Below, in pieces: positions 24,097 to 32,896 of a DNA stretch of 34,404 nt. This DNA comes from Candidatus Zipacnadia bacterium. Lineage in GTDB: Bacteria > Armatimonadota > Zipacnadia > Zipacnadales > UBA5352. Location: the NCBI GenBank assembly GCA_029821635.1, contig JALGSW010000030.1, forward strand, positions 1 through 34,404, given 5' to 3'. Positions within the stretch are counted from its first letter, which is position 1; each line of letters begins with the position of its first letter. Below the pieces are notes generated by a model. It did not search any database. It was not told the DNA's origin and saw only the letters and a program-made list of their open reading frames with translations. The position numbers and the translations under genes are program-made.

Positions 24097-25083
24097 CTAC
24101 CGCCCCGCGGCTCGCAACAACTGCTCCATCTGATGCTGCCACGCGAGCTGATACGACCGCTCACGCAGCTCGCGCGCCAGCACCGCAGCGTCACGCAACT
24201 CGCCGATCCCCGCATCCGCCGCCCCATCCGCCGCCTGCTGCACCCGCGCCCACGCCAGCACCGTCCGCTGCGCATCGGCCTGGAGGGGATCGCCGTCCGT
24301 GGTCGCCGCCTGCCGCAGTGTCGGGAGGAACTGTTCACCCGCCGGAGCCAACTCCCGCACCTGCGCCACCAGGTACGCGCGGTACTCCGCGTTCAGCTCA
24401 CGCTCGGCCGCCGCGCGCAGCTCCGCCGACGGCGTCTCACGCCGCAAGTCGAGGCCCGCGTAGCTCGACGGCTCGTAGAACGCCGCCCGCAGCGCCGGCC
24501 AGCAGGTGAACTTGTCACCGCCAGACGCGGTCGTGTAGATGTTGCGGCAGAACGCGATCCGCCACTGTGCGTCGAGTTTGCGGTCGAAGCCTGCAAGCGG
24601 GATGCTCAGCTCGATCGAGTAGTCGCCCTCGCCGCGATGTGCCGCCGCCTGCCAGCCCTCGACCAGCTCCGCGCCCCGCGCTCCGAGCCTCGCCCCGCCC
24701 GCGCCCACCACGAACTGGTACGCCACGCCGCCACGTCCGGGCTCGACGAAGATCTCGACGCTGTCTTCCATCCAGACGGCGTCACCGTCGCCGAGCTGCG
24801 GCTGCATCTGCGCGCTGTCCGGCTCCTCGCAGACCATCGCTACGTAGAGGTGGCCGGCGTCGCGACAGACCAGCGCGGATGACTGCTTCGCGACCGTGTA
24901 CCCGCCGCCCAGGGCGTAGAAGCCGCCGACGCGCGGGACGTTCGCCCACGCGCCATCGCCCTCGACGACGCCGTCGATCGCAGGCGCCTCGCCGACCTCG
25001 AAGCACGGGTAGACCGGGCGCTCGTCGGCGAACGCCGGAAGCGTGATGAGCACTGCGAGTGCGAGCGTCAGTTGATGGCGCAT
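24097..25083 (-). CDS. Secreted CBM9-like carbohydrate-binding protein
   Basis: The 328-residue protein has a signal peptide (LTLALAVLITLPAFA, cut about residue 19). A CBM9/DOMON-like beta-sandwich follows: APAIDGVVEGDGAWANV, HLYVAMVCEEPD, VWMEDSVEIFVEPG, YQFVVGAGG and WRIAFCRNIY, in the usual order for the family that binds sugar chain ends or acts as a sugar sensor. The C-terminal about 110 residues are charged and helical with no recognised domain. The ATG has AGAGGGG 7 nt upstream. It is the last gene of the leftward three-gene operon and follows the large glycosidase by 77 bp, so it may help to bind the same polymer. No catalytic domain is present. Confidence 0.8.
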   Translation of the reverse strand: MRHQLTLALAVLITLPAFADERPVYPCFEVGEAPAIDGVVEGDGAWANVPRVGGFYALGGGYTVAKQSSALVCRDAGHLYVAMVCEEPDSAQMQPQLGDGDAVWMEDSVEIFVEPGRGGVAYQFVVGAGGARLGARGAELVEGWQAAAHRGEGDYSIELSIPLAGFDRKLDAQWRIAFCRNIYTTASGGDKFTCWPALRAAFYEPSSYAGLDLRRETPSAELRAAAERELNAEYRAYLVAQVRELAPAGEQFLPTLRQAATTDGDPLQADAQRTVLAWARVQQAADGAADAGIGELRDAAVLARELRERSYQLAWQHQMEQLLRAAGR

Positions 25084-25120
25084 CGTCGGTCCCCTCTCGC
25101 GGCCGTGAGTCCGTGAGTAG

Positions 25121-25140
25121 GACAGGCTTTCGGGCCTGTC
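25121..25140. repeat. Intergenic hairpin GACAGGC/GCCTGTC
   Basis: A perfect 7-bp stem with a TTTCGG loop lies in the 77-bp spacer between the glycosidase and CBM9 genes. It looks like a third dispersed repeat type, but only one copy is in the window, so a simple processing hairpin cannot be excluded. Confidence 0.4.
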
Positions 25141-25160
25141 AGCCGTCCCTCCGCCCCTCG

Positions 25161-28100
25161 CTACCCCGCGAGCTCAACCTGACGCTCGGCGGTCACTCCC
25201 GTCGCCACGTCGGTCGCGCGGATCGTCCACGTCCCGGGCGTGTCGTCGAGCGCGAAGGTGAACTCACCGCGCCCGCGGCCGCCATCGGCCTGCAGGTTCC
25301 CTGCATACCACGCGCGCTCGGCGCCGTCCGGCCCCAGCACCGAAACGTGCACGATGTGCGGCCCCGGCCCCTCGCCGTCCGTGCTGATCTGCGCCGCGTA
25401 GCTCACGCGCTGGCCCGGCGCCACTTCGCGCGGCGCGGTCAGCTCCACCGCCTCGACCCGGTAGGGCAGCAGCGCGTAGAGCTGCGCCACCCCCGCCTGC
25501 AGGCCCGTGCTCAGCGAGTCCTTGCGGCCGAGGTATTTGCCCGCGCGCACGTCGTAGAGGTGCCCTTCGACCGGCAGCGCGATCGTTACCCGTTCGGGCC
25601 CGGGCAGTGTCGCGACCTCGTTCGTGTAGTCATCGCCCGGCCGCGGCAGGCCCTGCACGATCCCGATGTAGCGCGCCCCACCGGCGTCGTAGCGCGCGAT
25701 CTCCACGTGCGGTTGCGTGGGCTCGATCGTCACGCTCTTCTCCACGCCGGCCCGCTGCAGCAGCGACCCGAGCCACTTGCGCCACGCCGCCCCGTCGCTC
25801 CAACCCGCGAAGTCGCCCTCCTTGCCCGCCGGATCGACCAGCTTTGAGTAGCCCGCGAACGTGAAGTTCATCAGCACCGCGAGGCCCTCGCCATGCCGCT
25901 TCTCTATCACCGCGGGCGCCTCGCCGATCACCGATGCGCTGCGGCCGTCGGTCACCGTCACGCTCGCATCGGCGACGCGGCCCTCCAGCGTGCCGCGCTT
26001 GCGCGCGATCTCCTCGGGCTCATCCGCCGAGCGCAGGTCGCCGGTCACCGGCGCGAACTCCGCCGGGGCGATGGTCACGCCGAACAACTCGTCGAGCGCA
26101 CAGGCTGCGCGCGCCTTGCCGTGCTCATCGCGCACGCCCGGGCGCAGGTCGGCGATGACCGTGCCTCCGTCGCCCGCGAAGCGCTCGATCGCCGCCACCT
26201 CTGCGTCGGAGAGCGCCTGCGCGCCGGGCAGGAGCACGACCTTGAACTCATCGGTGGTCAACGCGCCCTCGGCCAGCTCCGCGTAGGCCATCACGCGGCA
26301 CTCCAGCCCGAGGTCGTGCAGCAGCAATACGGTGTCATTGAGGATGTCATTGAGCTGCGGGAAGCCGTCGGTGAGGTGGTCCGCGTGCATGCTCGACGCG
26401 GAGAACAGCAGTGCGATGCCGTCGTGCCGGCGCTGCGCGGTGTTGAGCATCAGCCCCGGCCCGCGCTTGAACCAGTTGATCTCCTCACACGCCGCCTCGA
26501 AGAACGGGTAGAGCGACAGGTCCGGCGCCATCACCCCGCCTGCACCGCCGTGGCCCATCCAGACCCAGAACGAGTTGCTGCCCTTGAGCAGCGTCCGCCA
26601 CGGGAACCAGCGCATGTAGGCCTCGCTGCGGTTGCTCGCGTAGCCGCCATACCAGCCTGCACCGAGCATCGAGCCCGGCTCGACGAGGTCCATCCACGTG
26701 GCCGAGACGAAGTCCCGGTAGTAGATGTTGTTCAGGTCCATCACGCGCGAGAGCTTCCAGTAGTCCGTCGCGCGCAGGCTCCGCACGTAGACGTCCGAGC
26801 CCTCGTAGCCCACACGCGCCTCGGGCATGACCTCGCGAATCACGTCGCGCGAGTAGCCGTGAATGCCCGCCCAGACGCTGTCGATATGCCGCCGATGATC
26901 GACCCACTGCGCCCAGCGACCGGTGGCCTTCGCCTCGTCCACCGCGATGGGCACGACCTCGGCGAAGCTCGCGTAGTCGGTCTCCCATTCCGCGTTGAGC
27001 GCGGCGATCGACTCATACTCGGTCGCGCACCACTCGCGGAAGTCGGCAACGCAGGTGTCCGAGAAGCACAGATCGTAGTTGCCCGCGACGTAGTGGTTCT
27101 CGTCGCCGAGGCTGAAGTCGGAGGTCGAGTAGGGTACCGTGCGCTCGGCGACCGTCGTGAGCGTCTCGCGCACCTCGTCGCGATACGCCGGATCGGTCAG
27201 GCACGGGTCGCGGACGTGGTCGTCCTTGGTGCGCGTCGGCGTCCCGTACCAGTCGGTCTTGCGGTCGAAGTAGCGGATCGCGTAGGGGATGTGCCACATG
27301 TCATTGAGCGGCGCGAGCGCGTGGAAGTTGGTGTACTGCGAGTCGATGCCCCAGTCGGCGAACGCGCGCGCGATCATCGGGCTGATGAAGTCATTCGCGA
27401 GGCTCTGCCACATGACGTGGCGGATGGCGTCCGGCTCGGCCCACAGGTCGTTGACCGGGTAGGACGCCCGCTCTACGTCGAGCACCTCATCACCGGCGCG
27501 CAGCTCGGCCCGGAGGTGGTGCATGATCGTGACCGGCTCCGTCGGCTGCAGGCTGAACGCGACCTCGCCGGCCGCCGCCGGCACCTGCGCGACGGCCTTC
27601 AGCCGCCCGTGGTTGTCGCGCAGCTCCACCGACAGCGTCGAACCCGCGGGCGCATCGGCGAGCGTGGCCGTGCCCGTGACCGCGTCGCCGCCGGAGAAGC
27701 TCTCCGCGCCGAGCGCGAGCGCCTCGATGCGTGCATCCGCAGCGACCGTGATCGCGGCCGCCGCGAAGCTCGCGACCTTCCCGTCGCGCAGCAGCCACAG
27801 GTCGGCGAAGTACTCCCCCTCCGGCACCCGCGCGAGCGGCAGAGCGGCCTCCGATGGGCCCTCCGGCACCGTTACGGCCTCCTCGGCCCGAGCCGCCACC
27901 TCGCCCGCATGGTCGCGCAGCTCCATGCGCAGGCGGCAGGCGCCGAGGCTGCGGACCGCGCTCAGCGCGACGGGCAGCTCGCCCGGCAGATCGGCGCGGG
28001 CGACTGCGCCCTCGCCGGGCACCTCGATGGTCGCCTCGGGCTCCTTGCGCGCGCCCCAGAGGATCGCGCGGATCGCCAGCTCGAGGTAGTGATCGTACTG

Positions 28101-29309
28101 CGTGGTCCACTCGCGGAACTCACCCTCGGGGCTCGGGGTGATGATCTGCCGGTTGCGCGGCCCGATGCCCGGCATGAGCGCGATGCGGCCCTCGCCGAAA
28201 GTCGTGACCGCGAAGGCGCGCGTGGCGAAGTCCTCAGCGCTCGCGTACCGATCGAAGGCGGGCAGCGCGCGGAACGGGATGCCCTGCACGAGCTGCGCGG
28301 CATCCGCGGACGGCTGCTCGAAACCGGGGTTGGGGATCAGGTTCGTATCATCGCCGATCTTGGTGAAGCTCACATCGTCCCACCAGACGGTCCCGCCGAC
28401 GCCGCGCGTGAACAGGTAGGCGTTGACCGCCTCCGCGTCGCCCGAGTTGAACTCGAAGGACGCCCACGTCCAGTCCTTCGCGACCGGCAGGTTGAGCTGC
28501 GCCCCGCGTCCGGGGAGGACCGCCAGCCACGCGTAGCCCGCGGTGAATTCGGTCGTGCGGTACCACGCGCCGAACTCGTAGTCGGTGTTGGGCTCGACCG
28601 CGATCTTCTGGTTGTAGGCGGCGTAGGGGGAGGCCTTGCTGCCCGGCTCGGCCTTGATGCCGACGACCTGCGCGCAGGCGCGGCCCGAGTGCGGGTTGTC
28701 CGTGGTCAGCGAGTTGGCGAACTCCCCGACCCCGAAGTAGTCCTCGATGCCCGCCGAGGCGCCGGTCCAGACGTGCCAGCTCCAGTGGAACTCCGCCCCG
28801 GCCATCACGCGCCCCAGGTAGGGGTAGTCGGCCTTCTGCACGCAGCCGACCAGGCCGGTCCCCTTGCTGACCTGCTCGAGGATGCCGTAGCGGCAGTCGA
28901 TCGGGATCTCGTCGAACTTGACCGCGCCGAGGACGATCACGTCCCAGCGTTCCCTGAGGAATCCGCGCAGGCGGTCGGCGATCTCCTCGGGCGAACCGCC
29001 GCGCACGAGCTGCCACGTCTTCGCGTCGGTGCCGGGGCCGAACTGGTTGCGCTTCTCCATCGCGAGAACCCGGTAGTCCATCTGCAGGCGCTGCGCGATC
29101 TCCACAACCTCGCGCATGTCATTGCGCGCGCAGATAAAGAGCGCCTTCACCGGGCCTTGATCGTAGGGCTTGGCCCACGAGATGTGCGGCGTTACGACGG
29201 CCTCGGACGGCTCGAAGAACGTGTCATCGTAGAGGGGGCGCTGCCGCTCGGCAGCGTGGACGGCGGTGGTGACGAGCAGCGCCGCAAGCAGGGCGATCGC
29301 TCTGCGCAT
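25161..29309 (-). CDS. Large secreted multidomain glycosidase, GH42-like (clan GH-A)
   Basis: The 1382-residue protein has a signal peptide (ALLAALLVTTAVHA). The order is: an N-terminal alpha/beta region (about 20-195); a CBM4/9-like jelly roll (about 195-330, ending WWDDVSFTKI); Ig-like beta domains (about 430-630); a TIM-barrel region (about 650-960); a GATase-like GH42 middle-type domain (about 990-1180, VVLLPGAQALSDAEVAAIERF); and C-terminal beta domains. SLGDENHY near residue 737 probably holds the acid/base Glu, and EWCATEYESIAALNAEWETD is typical of GH42-like enzymes. The nucleophile was not assigned with confidence. The ATG has GGGAGGG 7 nt upstream. It is the middle gene of an exported-protein operon. 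The substrate is probably a plant or microbial polysaccharide; inference only. Confidence 0.78.
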   Translation of the reverse strand: MRRAIALLAALLVTTAVHAAERQRPLYDDTFFEPSEAVVTPHISWAKPYDQGPVKALFICARNDMREVVEIAQRLQMDYRVLAMEKRNQFGPGTDAKTWQLVRGGSPEEIADRLRGFLRERWDVIVLGAVKFDEIPIDCRYGILEQVSKGTGLVGCVQKADYPYLGRVMAGAEFHWSWHVWTGASAGIEDYFGVGEFANSLTTDNPHSGRACAQVVGIKAEPGSKASPYAAYNQKIAVEPNTDYEFGAWYRTTEFTAGYAWLAVLPGRGAQLNLPVAKDWTWASFEFNSGDAEAVNAYLFTRGVGGTVWWDDVSFTKIGDDTNLIPNPGFEQPSADAAQLVQGIPFRALPAFDRYASAEDFATRAFAVTTFGEGRIALMPGIGPRNRQIITPSPEGEFREWTTQYDHYLELAIRAILWGARKEPEATIEVPGEGAVARADLPGELPVALSAVRSLGACRLRMELRDHAGEVAARAEEAVTVPEGPSEAALPLARVPEGEYFADLWLLRDGKVASFAAAAITVAADARIEALALGAESFSGGDAVTGTATLADAPAGSTLSVELRDNHGRLKAVAQVPAAAGEVAFSLQPTEPVTIMHHLRAELRAGDEVLDVERASYPVNDLWAEPDAIRHVMWQSLANDFISPMIARAFADWGIDSQYTNFHALAPLNDMWHIPYAIRYFDRKTDWYGTPTRTKDDHVRDPCLTDPAYRDEVRETLTTVAERTVPYSTSDFSLGDENHYVAGNYDLCFSDTCVADFREWCATEYESIAALNAEWETDYASFAEVVPIAVDEAKATGRWAQWVDHRRHIDSVWAGIHGYSRDVIREVMPEARVGYEGSDVYVRSLRATDYWKLSRVMDLNNIYYRDFVSATWMDLVEPGSMLGAGWYGGYASNRSEAYMRWFPWRTLLKGSNSFWVWMGHGGAGGVMAPDLSLYPFFEAACEEINWFKRGPGLMLNTAQRRHDGIALLFSASSMHADHLTDGFPQLNDILNDTVLLLHDLGLECRVMAYAELAEGALTTDEFKVVLLPGAQALSDAEVAAIERFAGDGGTVIADLRPGVRDEHGKARAACALDELFGVTIAPAEFAPVTGDLRSADEPEEIARKRGTLEGRVADASVTVTDGRSASVIGEAPAVIEKRHGEGLAVLMNFTFAGYSKLVDPAGKEGDFAGWSDGAAWRKWLGSLLQRAGVEKSVTIEPTQPHVEIARYDAGGARYIGIVQGLPRPGDDYTNEVATLPGPERVTIALPVEGHLYDVRAGKYLGRKDSLSTGLQAGVAQLYALLPYRVEAVELTAPREVAPGQRVSYAAQISTDGEGPGPHIVHVSVLGPDGAERAWYAGNLQADGGRGRGEFTFALDDTPGTWTIRATDVATGVTAERQVELAG

Positions 29310-29391
29310 GGCTGGACCCTCCCCGGGGTCGGTCTGCGGTCAATGCACCGGGGAGGTTCCGAGGCGAGGGCGCGCGCACCTGCCTCGCCTG

Positions 29392-30984
29392 CTACCGATC
29401 GAGCTTCGCGTTGTACTCGAACCGCAGGCGCGCGGTCGGGGGCGCCTGCGCATTCTGCCACTCGGTTGAGCGATAGCTGAGCAGGTGCAGGTCGTCGGGC
29501 ACGAGGTAGCTGTCGCCGGGGCCGGGCTCGCGCAGCAGGTAGCCCGCCTCCAGCACGTGATCGCCCGCGTTCGCGTGGTTGGTCCAGCCGTAGGAGAAGC
29601 CGTCGCGCAGGATCAGCGTCTCGTCCATGCGCGTCATGAGGTCGGCCATCGTGGTCAGGCGCTCGTCACCGTAGGCCTCCCAGTGCGGGTTGTTCAGCGG
29701 CAGGTCCACGAGCGCGAGGGCCTTCCAGCATTGGTAGCTCGCGAAGCGCTCGTCTGTGTCGCGGTCCTCGTAGACGCCCTGCTCGAAGGAGCGCACGCTC
29801 ACCCAGAGGATGCGGTCGCCGCCGGCGGAGACGCGTCCGGTGACGTTGACCATCTCCACATGGCCGCCCGCGCCGTCGGGCTGCAGACCGTACGCGGTGA
29901 AGATGTCGCCGGTCCACTGCAGTGGGCACTTCAGCGGCGGCCCGCCGGCCCCTCCCTGGAGGTAGTTGTCGATCTCCCAGCCGAACCCCGTCGGCCACTC
30001 GCGCTGATAGCGCGGATTGGTCTCGAAGCAGTCCATGCGGCCCTGCAGCTCCACCTCGACGTAGTTCATGCGGTGCAGGCCGCGGGCGAGCAGCTCCGAC
30101 ACGTCGCCGGACGGCTCGGGCGCAGGGACGACCCACTCCGGGGCGCTCAGGTCGAGCGGCGCGCTGCCCGTCAGTTCGGGAGCGGGCGGCAGGTCCGGCG
30201 CGCCCGAGGCCTCTACCGGTGCGTCGGGGGTGTAGGGCACCGTGGGCGCGACGGGGGCGGCGGCAGGCGCGCTGACGGGCGCAGGCGCGAGGTAGTCGAG
30301 GTCGCCGGCGAGCACCGCGAGGTCGTACTCGCCCGTCTCGCCGGGCTTCGCGCTGGTCACGAGGAGCGTGGCGCTGCCGTCGCGGTCGGAGATCCAGGTG
30401 AACTCCGGGTCGGTCCCATCGGTGTCATCGACGTCCACTGGCTCGGCGCCGGGCCGCGCAACCACGATGTAGGCGTCGAACGGCGCGCGCGCGCTGGCCG
30501 CCACGAAGACGATGTAGGCGCGACCGGCCTCGACAGGGAATTCGTAGGTGTCCGCGAACTCCCCGCTCTCCAGCACGAGATCGCCCTCGGCGAGTGAGTC
30601 CTTGCCAACGACCGGCGCATCGGGGTCGCCCTTCAGCGGCAGCAGATCGACGGTCAGGCGGAACGCGCCCATCTCTCCGGCCTCGGCGCTCGTGACGATC
30701 ACCGTGGCCTCCCCGGCCTGGAGCGCGACGAAGGTCACCTCCCCCGACGGCCCCTCGAAGACGCGCTCGCCCACGGTCGCGATCAGATACGGCCCGAAGC
30801 CCTCGGCTTCGCAGGCGCAGACGACCACGTCCTGCTCGCGCACGGGGATGGTGAACGTCTGGTAGCGCTCGCCTGTCGGGAGCTCGGGGGAGTTCGCGTC
30901 GAGCTGTCCGGTCTGATCGAGCACCAGCGCCGCGTGAGCGGACAGACTGGTGGCGATGAGGATCGCGATGAGGGCCGTTCGCAT
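29392..30984 (-). CDS. Secreted protein of unknown function with tandem beta-sandwich domains
   Basis: The 530-residue protein has a signal peptide (ALIAILIATSLSAHA). Two similar beta-rich units follow (about 20-125 and 130-235), each ending in a pattern such as ATVIVTSAEAGEMGAFRLTV and ATLLVTSAKPGETGEYDLAV. These resemble bacterial pre-peptidase C-terminal domains. A Pro/Ala-rich linker lies at about 240-310. The C-terminal about 215 residues (Trp/Tyr-rich, RMNYVEVELQGRMDCFETN, YGWTNHANAGDHVLEAGYLL) match nothing I recognise. Start ATG 30984 has GGAGGT 6 nt upstream; the frame continues to 31131 but without signal-peptide logic. It heads the operon, 82 bp before the glycosidase. An exported accessory or surface role is likely. 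Confidence 0.75.
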   Translation of the reverse strand: MRTALIAILIATSLSAHAALVLDQTGQLDANSPELPTGERYQTFTIPVREQDVVVCACEAEGFGPYLIATVGERVFEGPSGEVTFVALQAGEATVIVTSAEAGEMGAFRLTVDLLPLKGDPDAPVVGKDSLAEGDLVLESGEFADTYEFPVEAGRAYIVFVAASARAPFDAYIVVARPGAEPVDVDDTDGTDPEFTWISDRDGSATLLVTSAKPGETGEYDLAVLAGDLDYLAPAPVSAPAAAPVAPTVPYTPDAPVEASGAPDLPPAPELTGSAPLDLSAPEWVVPAPEPSGDVSELLARGLHRMNYVEVELQGRMDCFETNPRYQREWPTGFGWEIDNYLQGGAGGPPLKCPLQWTGDIFTAYGLQPDGAGGHVEMVNVTGRVSAGGDRILWVSVRSFEQGVYEDRDTDERFASYQCWKALALVDLPLNNPHWEAYGDERLTTMADLMTRMDETLILRDGFSYGWTNHANAGDHVLEAGYLLREPGPGDSYLVPDDLHLLSYRSTEWQNAQAPPTARLRFEYNAKLDR

Positions 30985-31211
30985 GGATGACCTCCGGAAG
31001 CGTCCGAGATTACCTCGTATTGCCCCCGCAGGCCACAAATATTTCGCCGCGCCGCCCTCTTTGGCCTGCTTCGGCGGGGCGTGGCCACCGCGCGAAGGGG
31101 AGATTCGGCGCTCGGCGTCGAATACACCCATGCCGCGCCGCGGAGCACCGTCGGCCGCGCTTCGTCGAAGACGCGCAGGGACATCTCACCCGCCCCGAGG
31201 TGGCACAGAAC

Positions 31212-31943
31212 ATGGCAGTCAGCAGTCGCAGCAGCGCAATCGAGATCTGGCGGAAGATCGCCATCGGTGTCCTCTTCGCAGTCGTCGTGGGCGGGTTGTT
31301 CTACCCGCCGCTTGGCCTCATCGCGGCGGCGATGATGGTGACGCTGCTCATCACGTCCCTCTTCCGCGGCCGATACTGGTGCGGCAACCTCTGCCCGCGA
31401 GGGGCGTTCCTCGACATGATCGTCCGCTACATCTCGCCCGGACGGCAGTTCCCCGGCTGGGCGCGAACGCTGCGAGTGCGCGCGGTCGTGCTCGTGCTGC
31501 TGATGAGCGGCTTCGCATGGTCGCTCGCGAACCTGCCGCTGCACAATGCCGCCGACGTGCCCGGCGGCGTCTGGGGCGTAGTCGGCGCGGTCTTCGTGCG
31601 CCTGTGCCTGATCACCACGCTGGGCGCGATCTTCCTCGCGCTGGTCAGCCAGCAGCGCGCGTGGTGCGCGATCTGCCCGATGGGCACGATGCAGCATCTG
31701 GTCGATCGGGCGGCGACGCGCAGGCCCGCACGCGCGCGCATCGCCACTGACCCGGAGGCCTGCCGAGACTGCGGCATCTGCGAGCGCGCCTGCCCGATGG
31801 ACATCCCGATCCGCGAGCATCTGGAGGCGGGGGAGATCGATCACCCCGACTGCCTGCGCTGCGGCGCCTGCGTGGACGTCTGCCCGACCACGGCGCTCAG
31901 CCGCGTCACGTCCGGAGCGCCCGACGCCGCCGACGCGCCGTAG
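31212..31943 (+). CDS. NapH/MauN-like membrane 4Fe-4S ferredoxin protein
   Basis: The 243-residue protein has four hydrophobic segments. Two conserved membrane-border Cys motifs, YWCGNLCPRGAFLD and AWCAICPMGTMQ, and two C-terminal 4Fe-4S ferredoxin clusters (CRDCGICERACP and CLRCGACVDVCP) match the NapH/YccM/CcoG-like quinol-oxidising electron-transfer family. It would pass electrons from the quinone pool to an unknown cytoplasmic or periplasmic acceptor. ATG 31212 has GAGG 11 nt upstream and begins just before the first helix; the frame is open to 30987 but that stretch has no homology. No terminal reductase gene lies nearby, so the partner is missing. It is convergent with the next gene. 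Confidence 0.88.
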   Translation: MAVSSRSSAIEIWRKIAIGVLFAVVVGGLFYPPLGLIAAAMMVTLLITSLFRGRYWCGNLCPRGAFLDMIVRYISPGRQFPGWARTLRVRAVVLVLLMSGFAWSLANLPLHNAADVPGGVWGVVGAVFVRLCLITTLGAIFLALVSQQRAWCAICPMGTMQHLVDRAATRRPARARIATDPEACRDCGICERACPMDIPIREHLEAGEIDHPDCLRCGACVDVCPTTALSRVTSGAPDAADAP

Positions 31944-31977
31944 TCGTTGGCGGGCCGCCGCTGCCGTCCGCCATCCC

Positions 31978-32649
31978 TCACTCACGCGGCCCGCGAAACG
32001 GGCAGATGCCTGTGATCGCGCACCGCTCGCGTCCCGCCGGACAGTGCTGCGGCGGGGCATAGCGCCGGCGATGCTCCTCCTCACCGAACACCACGCGAGC
32101 CTGCTCGGCACTCACTACCTCGCTCGCCGTCGGCTGCGCGAACCACTCCGCCGGCGACAGCTCCCGCAGCGCCTCCTGCAGCCGCGCCCGTGCGCAGCGC
32201 CAGCGCGACTGCACCGTGGTGCGTGGCAGGCCCAGCCTGCGCGCGATCTCCGCGGTGTCGCAGCCCCACAGGTACAGCCGAGCCACCTCCCGTTGCGAGC
32301 GGGTCACGAGGTTCGCGGCCACCAGCAGGCGCGCGATCAGCGCCTGCAGCGACGCGCCTGTCGCTCCTGACGGCTCCGCTCGGCGCTGCGCCCGACGTCC
32401 GACCGCGTCGTAGCGGTCATCCAGAGAGTGGATCTGGTGCGAGTGGTGCTCGAGGTCGCGGCGGAACGGGTACTGTGGGTCGTCGCCGGCGATGCGCAGG
32501 ACGATATCGGCGAGGCGTTCGAGCTCATCGGGCTCCAGCCGCCCGGCGTTCCGCTCGCAGTGTCGGCGGACGCGGAGCAGGACCTGATCGATATGTTCGG
32601 CTTCGACACCGGCGTGCTCAGACATGGGCTGCTCCAGTGAATGCGACAT
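31978..32649 (-). CDS. Sigma-70 region 4-like HTH protein with Cys-containing tail
   Basis: The 223-residue protein contains a clear region-4-type helix-turn-helix at about 125-175 (TRSQREVARLYLWGCDTAEIA, then RRLGLPRTTVQSRWRCARARL). Sigma region 2 is not recognisable in the N-terminal 110 residues, which are charged and helical. The C-terminus ends with HCPAGRERCAITGICPF, three cysteines and a histidine that could bind a metal or sense redox state. ATG 32649 has GGAGA 6 nt upstream; a later ATG (MSEHAGVE) is possible. The frame extends to 32832 without support. It may be an ECF-like sigma with a divergent region 2 or a transcription factor. It is adjacent to an Fe-S redox gene, so a redox link is possible but unproven. 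Confidence 0.65.
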   Translation of the reverse strand: MSHSLEQPMSEHAGVEAEHIDQVLLRVRRHCERNAGRLEPDELERLADIVLRIAGDDPQYPFRRDLEHHSHQIHSLDDRYDAVGRRAQRRAEPSGATGASLQALIARLLVAANLVTRSQREVARLYLWGCDTAEIARRLGLPRTTVQSRWRCARARLQEALRELSPAEWFAQPTASEVVSAEQARVVFGEEEHRRRYAPPQHCPAGRERCAITGICPFRGPRE

Positions 32650-32784
32650 GGCATGTCTCCACTGGCACAGGCACGGCTGGGCGGGAGATCTTGCATCGCG
32701 CGAGAAGATTTCCCCGAATCGGGGGTCGCGACGGCGGGAATGAGGTAGTCCCGCAAGACGCCGGAAAGCAATCGAGATACCCGT

Positions 32785-32796
32785 GACCAATTGGTC
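32785..32796. promoter_or_regulatory. Perfect 12-bp palindrome GACCAATTGGTC
   Basis: The palindrome lies between the divergent sigma-like gene and the Rhs tip, 9 bp upstream of the -35 of the promoter at 32805. The position suits a dimeric regulator acting on either gene. Confidence 0.45.
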
Positions 32797-32804
32797 GCGC
32801 ATTC

Positions 32805-32833
32805 TGGACATGGCATGGCGTTCGGGATACAAT
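32805..32833 (+). promoter_or_regulatory. Sigma70-type promoter of the Rhs tip gene
   Basis: TGGACA (32805-32810, five of six) and TACAAT (32828-32833, five of six) have the ideal 17-bp spacer. Transcription would start near 32840, about 57 nt before the GTG at 32897. Confidence 0.6.
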
Positions 32834-32896
32834 TCTCCTACGCGCAGCTCCTGATAGAGCCTCGCTGCGTCCGCAGACGGGAAGGGGGGTGCCGCC

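Noticed and set aside
25893-29480. 1195-codon open frame on the plus strand
   Set aside because: Antisense to the secreted glycosidase, whose frame has signal peptide, domains and a good start; the plus frame is compositional shadow.
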